DNA of 64,000 bases from G965240465 sp965249525 (GTDB lineage: Bacteria; SAR324; JACQKK01): NCBI GenBank assembly GCA_965249525.1, contig OZ252237.1:682001-746000 (forward strand), in the 5' to 3' direction. Position numbers and translations under genes: made by a program. Below the pieces are notes generated by a model, which made no database searches, was not told the origin of the DNA, and saw nothing but the letters and a program-made list of their open reading frames with translations. Positions within the stretch are counted from its first letter, which is position 1. Every line of letters starts with the position of its first letter. Of this stretch, positions 1-8,818 are shown piece after piece.

Positions 1-534
1 TAGCAGAGGAGGAGAAGTACGTTCTTGCAGCAGACGGGGTAATACCTCCAGCTGCATCATATGGTGCATTTCACTGGGAACACCTGGAGTAAAGAAAAAC
101 TTCGCTTGCCCAATTGACAATGCAAATCCGCAGGCTGTTCCCAACGGGTTGTCTAGCATTTCTGCCCCCTGGGGCAGCATGGCCTGCCTGCGATTCCCCT
201 CCCGCATCGGACGCCCACGGGCATGAAAAAAAGCTTCCAGCTGTTTCAGCCAGCCAGTGTGTAATTCCAGCTGCACACCGGCAGCTTTGGCTGCAGCTTC
301 TTGGGTGAGGTCATCCATGGTAGCACCCAGACCACCGTTGACAATCACAACATCGGCTTGCTTAGCAGCCTGCTGAAAGGCCTGTGTAAGGGCAGCGAGG
401 TCATCCCCCACAGTAGTTTCTCGTATCACATGGAACCCGTGCCGAAGCAACATCTGTGCAATGAATGCATGGTTGGTGTTGACAGTTTCTCCCCCTAGTA
501 CTTCATCTCCGCTGCAAATGATCTCAATGCGCAT
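1..534 (-). CDS. cinA: CinA-like molybdopterin-binding-domain protein, partial (C-terminus beyond window)
   Basis: The reading frame starts at the ATG at 534-532 and runs without a stop off the left edge, giving 178 residues. The N-terminus reads MRIEIICSGDEVLGGETVNT, the opening strand and binding loop of the MoCF/MogA-like domain that begins CinA proteins, and VIVNGGLGATMDDLTQEAA is the second family hallmark (normally GGLGPTxDDxT). CinA family members act on pyridine nucleotide by-products (NMN deamidase and ADP-ribose pyrophosphatase activities in some). Whether the C-terminal deamidase domain is present cannot be seen. The start overlaps the upstream gene's stop by 11 nt, which suggests translational coupling. 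Confidence 0.85.
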   Translation of the reverse strand, partial: MRIEIICSGDEVLGGETVNTNHAFIAQMLLRHGFHVIRETTVGDDLAALTQAFQQAAKQADVVIVNGGLGATMDDLTQEAAAKAAGVQLELHTGWLKQLEAFFHARGRPMREGNRRQAMLPQGAEMLDNPLGTACGFALSIGQAKFFFTPGVPSEMHHMMQLEVLPRLLQERTSPPLL

Positions 535-2011
535 GGTACGATAACAAGAACTGGTCTTTCTTAGGGTATTGTTGTAGTCCCTCAAGGGCATGCTGCCAAG
601 GAGTAGCACCCAATTTCTCACACCAAGCAACAAAACTTTCGCTAAAGCGGAACAGTTGACGATTAAAAACCTGCTTGTTATTGCTATCCCATGCCATAAC
701 AGCTTGTTGCAAAAGTTGGGTAATATCTTGCGGAGGTTCTATTGCTGGATTGCAATAAAGAGTCCGCCAAAGTCGCTGGATTTGCAGATACATCTCATGA
801 TGCGCTCCGCTTTCTGTTTGATAGGCATTGGTGTAGCACAGCATGGCGTGTTTGTAGAAATCGTTTGGGGCTATCAGGTAAGGGTGCAGGTTGGACACCC
901 TACAAATGACAGGATACCCATATGTTTTAGGGATACGAAAGAAAGGCTGACGAACATGGGCAAAGCGATTCTGATTCAGCATATAAATAAAATGCATCGC
1001 TTCTTGGCGTACTTTGTTCAGTAAGTCTTGCTCATGACACTGTGTTATGGCTTCCTGTAGTTTTTCTAGAGCAATGCGAAATCCAGAACGCATGCGGCAA
1101 TCTTTGGATTTACGAATAACTTCTTCTTCCACCAGGAAGCGTGACTGTCCTTTGCGGCAAAATGGCCATCCTTGCTGCGGGAGATGTTCTTGCAGGGATG
1201 TTGGCGGACTTTGTGCCAAGGTGCACAATTTTTGGGCGCTAGCTAAAAAATCCGCTAGCGTATTTTGCCGCCAAGCAGTAATGCCTTGATTCAAACTTGG
1301 TTCCCACACCAGATACTGAAGCCAAATCAACTGACGTAGTTCGTCATCGTTGATATCGGCAGGAGATTGATTTTTTTTGTAGTTTGCTTGGCTATGTTTG
1401 GCTTGATTAAAGATGCGGTGTGCGAGGGTAGCTTTTCCCCAGGCACGGGAAAAGTCTTTGCTATTGTTTGCCGATTCTGTTTGCACAGGAATGTTAATAT
1501 GCATGGGGACAGCAGCACTGACCCAATAGGCAAGAAAACGAGAGAAAGATGACATATGCATCATCAGTGTGTCGCAGGAGTGGCTGTCTGGGAGTGTGTT
1601 TGTGGTATCAAAAGTATCCAATGCTAAGCTAATTGCAGCAGTTTTCTGCTGTAACAGATCAGGGAATGATTGAAGGCCGTTTTCTGCATCGTAATATTCC
1701 AGACTTTCTGCTTTTCGCCAAGAGGTGGTAGAACAAGCTGAATTTTGTGGCAAGCCATTTGGTCCCAGGCGTACAGGGAGTTCTTGCTGGTTTTGTAGAA
1801 CTTTTCTCCAAGTAAGCATATTTTCTTCTGCTAGCGCTAGCAGGCGATGGCAGCCGCTTTTTTCCACCATGCCTGCCATATTTTTCAGACAGGTTCTCAT
1901 GCTTATAACAGGGGAAAATTGCAAAGGCTGCTGCATAACGGCTGGAACGGACATAAAATGTATCAGCGCAGAGGGTATTTTCAGTGTTGAGAGCAAATGT
2001 CTCTGTAGCAA
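524..2011 (-). CDS. Hypothetical protein of 495 residues, coupled to cinA
   Basis: I do not recognise this family. The frame is long and intact and its stop (524-526) lies inside the first codons of cinA, so the two genes are probably co-transcribed. The composition is soluble and mostly helical, rich in Gln, Leu and Trp, with no clear signal peptide, membrane segment or P-loop. The first start in this frame is a TTG at 2011 with no convincing ribosome binding site. An ATG at residue 20 (1954) is an equally good candidate, so the N-terminus is uncertain. It is divergent from pcm, sharing about 110 bp that must hold both promoters. Confidence 0.7.
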   Translation of the reverse strand: MLQRHLLSTLKIPSALIHFMSVPAVMQQPLQFSPVISMRTCLKNMAGMVEKSGCHRLLALAEENMLTWRKVLQNQQELPVRLGPNGLPQNSACSTTSWRKAESLEYYDAENGLQSFPDLLQQKTAAISLALDTFDTTNTLPDSHSCDTLMMHMSSFSRFLAYWVSAAVPMHINIPVQTESANNSKDFSRAWGKATLAHRIFNQAKHSQANYKKNQSPADINDDELRQLIWLQYLVWEPSLNQGITAWRQNTLADFLASAQKLCTLAQSPPTSLQEHLPQQGWPFCRKGQSRFLVEEEVIRKSKDCRMRSGFRIALEKLQEAITQCHEQDLLNKVRQEAMHFIYMLNQNRFAHVRQPFFRIPKTYGYPVICRVSNLHPYLIAPNDFYKHAMLCYTNAYQTESGAHHEMYLQIQRLWRTLYCNPAIEPPQDITQLLQQAVMAWDSNNKQVFNRQLFRFSESFVAWCEKLGATPWQHALEGLQQYPKKDQFLLSYHAH

Positions 2012-2121
2012 AAAACGGAGTAATATATGTTATTTTACTCAAATGATTGTCATATGAAAAGGTTACCGAATTGGCGAGCTAGCTGCTGTTCAGTTGTAGT
2101 GAATGGAAGTGAACGAGAGGC

Positions 2122-2784
2122 ATGAATAAGAAGATTTCTCAGACAAAAAAAGTCTGGCCTGCTTGGATAGAGCGACAATTGGTGAAACGCGGTATTTACG
2201 ATGAACGCGTGCTGCAAGTCTTTGATGAGATACCCCGTCAGCATTTTGTTCAGCAAGTGGATAGGGGGTTGGCTCAGGAGGATATGCCATTGCAGATAGG
2301 TGAGGGGCAAACGGTCTCTCAGCCGTATGTGGTGGCACTGACACTGCAAGCGGCCAGCCCTGCAGCCCATGAAAAAGCCTTGGAGATTGGGGCGGGTTCT
2401 GGTTGGCAAGCAGCTTTGTTGGGGAGGCTGTGCCGTGAAGTTCATGCGCTGGAAGTGCGCACCAGATTGTTTTTGCAGGCAAAGTTAAGGATGGAAAGCT
2501 TGGGATGCGACAATGTAACACTACATTTGGCAGATGGACGAAAAGGTTGGCCTGCTGCAGCCCCTTATGATGTGATAATCTCCGCAGCCTGTACAGCTGA
2601 AGTTCCTGCTGAGTGGCTTAAGCAGCTGCGTCCTGGTGGGCGACTGGTGCTACCGCTAGGTAACAAGCAGCGACAACACCTGTTATTACTAAAAAACCAA
2701 TCTGATGGCAGCATCAAACGCACCGTGCTGGCCTCTGTGCGATTTGTCTCATTGGTGTCGCCCCAGCAGGCTGAACAATGCTAG
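2122..2784 (+). CDS. pcm: Protein-L-isoaspartate O-methyltransferase
   Basis: A 220-residue SAM-dependent methyltransferase that starts repair of isoaspartyl residues in aged proteins by methylating their alpha-carboxyl group in the cytoplasm. The PCMT signature GEGQTVSQPYVVA (residues 60-72) and the SAM-binding loop EIGAGSGWQAA (88-98) are both present, followed by the usual DGRKGWP and LRPGGRLVLPLG blocks. The length fits bacterial Pcm (about 210 residues). It stands alone on the plus strand, converging with nadE. Confidence 0.93.
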   Translation: MNKKISQTKKVWPAWIERQLVKRGIYDERVLQVFDEIPRQHFVQQVDRGLAQEDMPLQIGEGQTVSQPYVVALTLQAASPAAHEKALEIGAGSGWQAALLGRLCREVHALEVRTRLFLQAKLRMESLGCDNVTLHLADGRKGWPAAAPYDVIISAACTAEVPAEWLKQLRPGGRLVLPLGNKQRQHLLLLKNQSDGSIKRTVLASVRFVSLVSPQQAEQC

Positions 2785-2843
2785 CCAATCACCTGGGGGG
2801 TCAATGAGGCGTAAATTTGTATCATGGTCTGAACTTGGAGGTC

Positions 2844-5012
2844 TTAAGTGGGGTTGGAGCTGACTTTGGCTGCTTCTGTCATCAGTTGATCTAATTCTTC
2901 TCGCCAGCCTGATGTCAGGATAGGAAAACGACACCAAGTTCTGGGGTCTAGATTTTCATCATCCAGATGAAGAGAAGGCGCCATACGCTCACGTTTCCAC
3001 TGGGAACGTCCCCAGAGTTGAAAAAAAGTGCTTACTTTTTGTGCCAGTTCAATAGGATCCAGCGGTGTTTTTAAAGGAGAATGATTGAGTAAATGTCTCC
3101 AAGTTTGTAATGGGGACATACGGTCACGAATAGCAGCCTGTTCAATAGCATCCAACAAAACATAGGGCATGAGGTCTCTTTCATCCTGTTGTGATTGTTC
3201 CAAAGGGCGCAGTTCAGCGGTGGGTGCCTGGCGATTGACGGCTGCTAAGACGGGGAGGGGGCCAAAAAATGGGCTTCCCTGGGTCTCCATCCATTTCATC
3301 CAGCGATGAATAAAGGTTTTATTGGCTCCGGCAATCGGGGCAAAGCCGCTACTGGTATCGCCGTCCATGGTCATGTATCCTACCCCCATTTCACTGCGGT
3401 TGGTGCTGCCCAACAGCAAAAAGTCCTGCATATTGGCTGCCAGCCAGATGCTGGGGGAACGTGCCCGTGCCTGGATGTTTTGTAGCGCCAAGTCATCTTC
3501 TTCCCAGTTGAGCTTATGTCCTAAAGCTTTTTCCATTAAGGATTCATAGGCACTCACCAAAGGTTGAATATCTAGTTCCAGATGATTGGCGCCAATAGCC
3601 AAGGCCACCTCTCGGGCTGCCTTGCGGGTGGTTTCAGAAGAATTGGCACTGGCCTGATAGGCGGTCAACAACAAACGATGGGTCAAAGCACGTACTGTAT
3701 TTTCATCTGCTACCAGTGAATGATGGTCGGGTGCTGCGGGCAAGATATTTTCTATGTCTTTCACATGGGACAATGCTGCTTTCACTCCTATTGCGCCCAA
3801 TTCTTGTAAAGAAAGCTGCACCATGGCTGCGCAAAGTACAGCTACCGAGGCAGAATCTACCCCGCCACTAAGAGAAAGGGCGCAACCTTGAGAGCGACTT
3901 TTGCGTAAATAATCCCAAATGCCTAAGGAAACAGCACGCAGAAATTCTTCCTCTTGTTGCAGCGATGCGGTGGCAGGTGGAACATCATCAGAGTTAAAGA
4001 TGGTGGTGCTGACTTCAGGCAAGGCTGTGCCGTAAAGTTCATTGGAGATAGGATTCTGGCGGGAAGAAGACATATCGGTAGTAGGAGAGGCTGCCTTGGC
4101 TGAAGCCCTTTCTTGCCATACCACCAGATTATGGGGGCGGGTGTTATGGATACGGGGATAGTTGATACGTCTCCATTCTAGCTGATTGCTGCGTAAGCTG
4201 GTGCTTATCACACACAGACGTACTGACTGATAAGAAAAACGGGGAAGTTCAGCTAGCATCTGTCCATTAGATGCTGCCAATACCGCACCGTCATACACGA
4301 TTCTCCCTGCTTCATTTCCTAATAAATTGCAGTAAACATACAACGCATGGGCTTGACGAGAGGCTTCTAGTACAATAGTGCGTACAGTTTCATATTTACC
4401 AAAAGCGAAGTGACTGGCACTAGGATTGAACAACACATCAGGCCTATCTCCTGCCCCCAGCTGACGCTCACTTCCGCCCCATGCCTCCTCACAAATCTCA
4501 AAGCCCAGCCTCAATTTACCTATTTGATAGCTGAGGTCCCCGATGGGTACATCTCCCAATAAAGTATGTAAGGTCTCGCAACAACCGAGCGACCACGCTT
4601 TGAACCAACGGGGTTCATAATGTACCCCGTAGCCAGCTAGCAAACGTTTGGCATTAATGCCTACGAGCTTGCCATCAACCACCAGGGCAACGGTATTGAA
4701 TAGCTCATCTTTATAACTTACTGGCAAACCAAGGGCTACTATCAGCTGTTGGGTATGCGGTATAATTTTCTGCAAGCTTTCCCAGGCTGATTGAGCAACT
4801 GATTCTCCATGAAAGGCATCTTCACAACCATAGCCAGAGATGCACAATTCTGGCAGGCAGAGTGCTTGAGCCCCTGCTTTGCGGGCAGCTGTAATGGCGC
4901 GCAAGATATTCTGACGATTCCCTTCCCAGTCCAGTGGGGTCTGGTTAAGGGATGCCCCTGCTACTGTGAATTCATCCACAGACGCCTTTGTGGAATTCAA
5001 GGATAGATTCAT
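2844..5012 (-). CDS. nadE: Glutamine-dependent NAD(+) synthetase
   Basis: A 722-residue two-domain enzyme that amidates nicotinate adenine dinucleotide to NAD using ammonia from glutamine. The N-terminal nitrilase-type glutaminase domain carries the Glu-Lys-Cys triad: E55 in LPELCISGYG, K122 and C174 in GFEICEEAWG. The C-terminal synthetase has the PP-loop SGGVDSA (382-388) and the block LGSTNRSEMGVGYMT. It is longer than the common 540-residue bacterial form and closer to the long (about 680-720 residue) class, partly through a Ser/Thr-rich linker around residues 300-350. No strong Shine-Dalgarno is visible before the ATG at 5012. Confidence 0.93.
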   Translation of the reverse strand: MNLSLNSTKASVDEFTVAGASLNQTPLDWEGNRQNILRAITAARKAGAQALCLPELCISGYGCEDAFHGESVAQSAWESLQKIIPHTQQLIVALGLPVSYKDELFNTVALVVDGKLVGINAKRLLAGYGVHYEPRWFKAWSLGCCETLHTLLGDVPIGDLSYQIGKLRLGFEICEEAWGGSERQLGAGDRPDVLFNPSASHFAFGKYETVRTIVLEASRQAHALYVYCNLLGNEAGRIVYDGAVLAASNGQMLAELPRFSYQSVRLCVISTSLRSNQLEWRRINYPRIHNTRPHNLVVWQERASAKAASPTTDMSSSRQNPISNELYGTALPEVSTTIFNSDDVPPATASLQQEEEFLRAVSLGIWDYLRKSRSQGCALSLSGGVDSASVAVLCAAMVQLSLQELGAIGVKAALSHVKDIENILPAAPDHHSLVADENTVRALTHRLLLTAYQASANSSETTRKAAREVALAIGANHLELDIQPLVSAYESLMEKALGHKLNWEEDDLALQNIQARARSPSIWLAANMQDFLLLGSTNRSEMGVGYMTMDGDTSSGFAPIAGANKTFIHRWMKWMETQGSPFFGPLPVLAAVNRQAPTAELRPLEQSQQDERDLMPYVLLDAIEQAAIRDRMSPLQTWRHLLNHSPLKTPLDPIELAQKVSTFFQLWGRSQWKRERMAPSLHLDDENLDPRTWCRFPILTSGWREELDQLMTEAAKVSSNPT

Positions 5013-5325
5013 GGGTATGTAAGACCAAAAAACGAGCGAAGCAGAACGGGTTTGTTGGTGTTTTCAAGAAACTGTTGTTCAGCTTGCCATAAAGACATCT
5101 GAAACATTTGCTTTTAATGCTGTGTATGCAGGATACCAGCCAAGAGATGATCATGGCTTGATGCTGCCCATATCCAACCTGCCGTGTTCTCTGCAGGTAA
5201 ATATTTCCTCACCAATCCAGTGGAATAGACAATGTGTTGTGTTCCCATAGGTTTTGCTGAAATCAGCACACTGGTGCAGCCTATTCTGGGTAGCAAAATG
5301 CCAGAGAGCTGCCGAGACAAACAGG
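5013..5325. other. Intergenic gap of 313 bp between glnA stop and nadE start
   Basis: Both flanking genes are on the minus strand. Short frames of 60-68 codons exist here, but they lack ribosome binding sites and recognisable domains and overlap each other. A small palindrome (TGCTGAAATCAGCA, 5255-5268) is present but has no T tract on either strand, so it is not a convincing terminator. The gap probably contains the nadE promoter, which I cannot place with confidence. Confidence 0.5.
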
Positions 5326-6735
5326 CTAGATGTCAAAATACAGAAAGAACTCGTACGGAGACGGACGACTGTCTACTTCATTAATCTCACGGGTGAGTTT
5401 GTATTCACAGAAGACTTGGATGAGGTCTTTGGTAAATACACCGCCTTGCAGCAGAAATTGGTGATCTTTTTCCAATTCTTCTATGGCTTCTCGGAGAGAA
5501 ACCGGCATTTTTGGCACTTTAGCTAGTTCTTCTGGTGGCAGACCGTAGATATCTTTTTCAATAGGTTCGCCTGGGTGGATCTTGTTTTGAATGCCGTCCA
5601 AACCAGCAAGCATCATGGCGGCAAAAGCCAAATATGGATTGCTGGTGGAATCTGGCACACGAAATTCCGCACGGCGCGCTTTGGGAGAATTGGACACCGG
5701 AATACGCACCGAAGCCGAACGATTGCGACTGGAATAAGCCAAATTGATAGGAGCCTCAAAGCCAGGCATCAATCGACGATAAGAGTTGGTGGATGGATTG
5801 GTAAACGCAGCCAAAGCTCGGGCATGTTTAAGGAGGCCTCCAATATAATACAAGGCCATCTCGCTTAAGCCAGCATAATGTTCACCTGCAAAGAGGGGTT
5901 GGTCTCCTTTCCACAAACTCTGGTGGGTGTGCATTCCGCTGCCATTGTCATTGAAGAGAGGCTTTGGCATAAAAGTAGCTATCTTTCCATGCTGACGGGC
6001 AATGTTGCGAACGATGTACTTATACCAACAAAGATTGTCCGCTGTTTTTACTAGGGTATCAAAAGCAAAGTTGATTTCATGTTGGGCAGGCCCTACTTCA
6101 TGGTGGGAACGTTCTATGGTCAGACCGAGTTTTTCCATCACCAAGACCATCTCGTTGCGGATATCTTGAGCAATGTCTACCGGCTTCACAGGAAAGTAGC
6201 CTCCTTTGGGTCGCACCTTGTAACCCATGTTGCCTTCAGGTTCGGCGTTGGACCAACTTCCTTCCTCTGATTCCAAATAATAAAATCCTGCACCTGTACC
6301 ATGTTCGTAGGTGACTCCTTCAAACATGAAGAATTCGGATTCAGGACCAAAATATGCTGTATCAGCTATGCCAGTAGAGTTGAGATACGCAATCGCTTTC
6401 TGGGCTACAGTTCGTGGGTCGCGAGCATATGCCTCACCGGTGACCGGGTCTTTGATGTTGCAGATGAAGGAAAGGGTGGTGTGATCAAAAAACGGGTCTA
6501 TTTTGGCAGTAGAGGCATCAGGAACTACGGCCATATCGCTGGCTTCAATACCTTGCCAGGCGCGGATACTTGAGCCGTCAAATGGAGAGCCTTCTTCAAA
6601 ATGTTCTTCGTTGAGTTGGTGGGGTGTAATTTGGAAATGATTCCAGGTACCAATAAGGTCGCAGAATTTGAAATCAATGATTTCTATTTGCTGGTCTTTT
6701 ATCATTTTCAAAATATCTGCAGGACTGTTGCTCAT
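5326..6735 (-). CDS. glnA: Type I glutamine synthetase
   Basis: A 469-residue dodecameric-type GSI that makes glutamine from glutamate, ammonia and ATP. The beta-grasp motif DGSSIRAW, the catalytic blocks NGSGMHTHQSLWK and NRSASVRIP, and the latch-like C-terminus are present. The tyrosine in DIYGLPPEE is residue 397 by count, the same number as the adenylylated tyrosine of E. coli GlnA, so this is the GSI-beta class and an adenylyltransferase (GlnE) is expected elsewhere. A good AGGAG precedes the ATG. It lies 82 bp downstream of glnB, forming a glnB-glnA operon. Confidence 0.97.
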   Translation of the reverse strand: MSNSPADILKMIKDQQIEIIDFKFCDLIGTWNHFQITPHQLNEEHFEEGSPFDGSSIRAWQGIEASDMAVVPDASTAKIDPFFDHTTLSFICNIKDPVTGEAYARDPRTVAQKAIAYLNSTGIADTAYFGPESEFFMFEGVTYEHGTGAGFYYLESEEGSWSNAEPEGNMGYKVRPKGGYFPVKPVDIAQDIRNEMVLVMEKLGLTIERSHHEVGPAQHEINFAFDTLVKTADNLCWYKYIVRNIARQHGKIATFMPKPLFNDNGSGMHTHQSLWKGDQPLFAGEHYAGLSEMALYYIGGLLKHARALAAFTNPSTNSYRRLMPGFEAPINLAYSSRNRSASVRIPVSNSPKARRAEFRVPDSTSNPYLAFAAMMLAGLDGIQNKIHPGEPIEKDIYGLPPEELAKVPKMPVSLREAIEELEKDHQFLLQGGVFTKDLIQVFCEYKLTREINEVDSRPSPYEFFLYFDI

Positions 6736-6817
6736 ATTACTCCTACGAAATGAAAGAGGTTGTTGTGGGAGGGCAAGAAAACATTCTTATAAGTGTTGCT
6801 ATTTATGTAGAATAAGT

Positions 6818-7156
6818 TCAAATGGCTTCTTCGTTCTTTTCTCCGGTACGAATACGGATGGCTTCCTCTACGGGCAAGATAAAAATCTTACCATCTCCTA
6901 TTCGTCCTGTATTTGCTGCAGAGGCAATGGCTTCTGTCGCCGCTGCAACTTGCTTGTTTGGCAGTATCACTTCCAGTTTGATTTTCGGAAGAAAATCTAC
7001 CACGTATTCCGATCCGCGATAAAGTTCGGTATGGCCTTTCTGTTGTCCATAGCCTTTTACTTCGCTAACAGTGATGCCAGTGACACCCACTTTTTCCAAG
7101 CTTTCTTTTACTTCTTCTAATTTGAATGGTTTAATAATGGCTTCAATTTTTTTCAC
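6818..7156 (-). CDS. glnB: Nitrogen regulatory protein P-II
   Basis: A 112-residue PII signal protein that senses 2-oxoglutarate and ATP/ADP and controls nitrogen assimilation, including GlnA adenylylation. The start is a GTG at 7156 preceded by AGGAAG, which gives the classic N-terminus KKIEAIIKPFKLEEVKESL. No ATG fits. The T-loop GYGQQKGHTELYRGSEY retains the tyrosine that is uridylylated in enterics, and the B-loop TGRIGDGKIFI is intact. Placement directly upstream of glnA is typical. I cannot separate GlnB from GlnK with certainty, but linkage to glnA and absence of amtB favour GlnB. Confidence 0.93.
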   Translation of the reverse strand: MKKIEAIIKPFKLEEVKESLEKVGVTGITVSEVKGYGQQKGHTELYRGSEYVVDFLPKIKLEVILPNKQVAAATEAIASAANTGRIGDGKIFILPVEEAIRIRTGEKNEEAI

Positions 7157-7206
7157 TAATTTCTTCCTATGAAAAAATAAAGCAACCGTAAACGATAGAT
7201 GCTTGT

Positions 7207-7236
7207 ATACTAGATTCGCATGAAAAGTATTTGCAA
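7207..7236 (-). promoter_or_regulatory. Candidate sigma-70 promoter for glnB-glnA
   Basis: On the minus strand TTGCAA (7236-7231) is followed after 18 nt by TAGTAT (7212-7207), about 50 nt upstream of the glnB GTG. I looked for a sigma-54 GG-N10-GC element, which often drives this operon, and did not find one in the 160-bp gap. Confidence 0.4.
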
Positions 7237-7316
7237 GCAAAAAAATATCTTGGAGGCGATTTTTAGTAACTGGAAATTGACAGCCAGGCAATTGATGTGT
7301 TCAGCAAGCCATACGT

Positions 7317-8774
7317 TTACAGCAGTGGAGCAGGTTTGATGTTGAGGGCCTGGGGATATTTTTTCGCCAGCTTACGGGTTTGGTAGGCGAATTGACGAGC
7401 TTGTTGCGGGGCAGCAGCCAACCAGCGGCTGGATTGACCGATGATGGATTCTATCTCTGTTTGAGAGAGAGGAAAGCGACTATCGCCCCCTAAACGTTGT
7501 GCGAAAGAGGGATGTTTTTTGCCACTGCGAAGATCTGCAGCAGCAGCAAGAGCATGTTGCTTCAAGAGTTCATGCATGGTCTCTCTTCCTTCGCTGCGCT
7601 GGATAGCTTCCATCAGCAAGGTGCTGCTGGCCATCAAAGGGAGTTCTCGCTGGATTTCCTGTGCCAGAACTTCTTCAACAAAATCCATTTCGTTTAGCAC
7701 AGTAAGAGCAGTCTCTAATAGACCATCAGCAGCAAAACTTATCCCTGGAAAGGCAACGCGCCTGACTACAGAACAAGACACATCGCCTTCATTCCATTGG
7801 CTGCCTGCTAAGCGCGTACACATCTCCAAATAGCCGCCCAGGACCACGTGTAAACCAGATATACGTTCGCAGCTACGGGCATTGAATTTGTGAGGCATGG
7901 CAGATGATCCCACTTGATTGCTGCGGAAGCCTTCTGACCAAAGGCCATGCCCTGCCATCAGGCGCAAGGTGGTTGCCAATGAAGCCAGCGGAGCCGTGAG
8001 ACGATAGACCATTGATGCTGCTTCAAAATCCAGTTCTCGGGGGTACACTTGACCTGTTGCAGCCAGGGTGTTTGAAAATCCAAGCGATTCAGCCAGCATT
8101 TTTTCTAGTTTGGTGGTGTCTTGTTCTCCTTTGGGTAGTAAGGCAATCAAATCCAGATGGGTACCTACCGCCCCTTTGATGCCGCGCAGAGGATATTGCT
8201 GGATCCAAGTTTGCAATTGTTCGCAAGCCAACAGCAATGGTTCACCAAAGGAAGCAAGGCGCTTTCCCAAAGAGGTAGGCTGTGCGGGGATGTTATGTGT
8301 GCGAGCTGCTAGTGGGGTTTCAGCGTGGCGTTCTGCCCAGTTTGCTAGGCGAAGCAGCACAGCAATGGCTTTGTGCAGCAGTAAGGAGAGAGCACGTTTT
8401 AGTTGCAGCTGTTCCACATTATCTGTGACATCGCGGCTGGTAAGCCCCATATGCAAGTGCTGGTGACCAGCTAGAGCGCAGAACTCTTCCAGGCGGGCTT
8501 TAACATCATGCCGCAGTTGGCGCTCACGTTGCCTGATGGATTCCAGTGATATCTGCTTTTTTACGCGTTGGCAGGCGTCAATATCCGCTTGGGAAATATT
8601 TACCCCTAGAGATTGCTGAGCCTGCAAGACAGCAATCCACAGTTCACGTTCCAATAAGATGCGTTCTTCAGCAGACCATATTTGCAGCATGGCAGGACTG
8701 GCATAGCGATGTGCCAACACGTCGGGAAACTCGGCATATTTGGAAGCAGGATTTGCTGTAGAAGAAGTATTCAT
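7317..8774 (-). CDS. purB: Adenylosuccinate lyase
   Basis: A 485-residue member of the fumarase/aspartase superfamily that acts twice in purine synthesis, releasing fumarate from SAICAR and from adenylosuccinate. The three conserved superfamily regions are present: TSRDVTDN (112-119), RTHNIPAQPTS with a catalytic-type His at 160, and the signature loop GSSAMPHKFN (289-298). The length and layout match the PurB subtype of about 430-480 residues. It is upstream of glnB on the same strand with a 160-bp gap. Confidence 0.95.
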   Translation of the reverse strand: MNTSSTANPASKYAEFPDVLAHRYASPAMLQIWSAEERILLERELWIAVLQAQQSLGVNISQADIDACQRVKKQISLESIRQRERQLRHDVKARLEEFCALAGHQHLHMGLTSRDVTDNVEQLQLKRALSLLLHKAIAVLLRLANWAERHAETPLAARTHNIPAQPTSLGKRLASFGEPLLLACEQLQTWIQQYPLRGIKGAVGTHLDLIALLPKGEQDTTKLEKMLAESLGFSNTLAATGQVYPRELDFEAASMVYRLTAPLASLATTLRLMAGHGLWSEGFRSNQVGSSAMPHKFNARSCERISGLHVVLGGYLEMCTRLAGSQWNEGDVSCSVVRRVAFPGISFAADGLLETALTVLNEMDFVEEVLAQEIQRELPLMASSTLLMEAIQRSEGRETMHELLKQHALAAAADLRSGKKHPSFAQRLGGDSRFPLSQTEIESIIGQSSRWLAAAPQQARQFAYQTRKLAKKYPQALNIKPAPLL

Positions 8775-8818
8775 AGGGTAGTAGTAGAAAATTACACGAT
8801 ATACAGAGGTATTGAGAA

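Noticed and set aside
5255..5268. TGCTGAAATCAGCA palindrome as glnA terminator
   Set aside because: Two-base loop and no T tract on either strand.
5114..5336. 60-68-codon minus-strand frames between glnA and nadE
   Set aside because: Overlapping frames without ribosome binding sites or recognisable domains.
7157..7316. Sigma-54 promoter for glnB-glnA
   Set aside because: No GG-N10-GC element with flanking consensus on the minus strand; a sigma-70-like pair is present instead.
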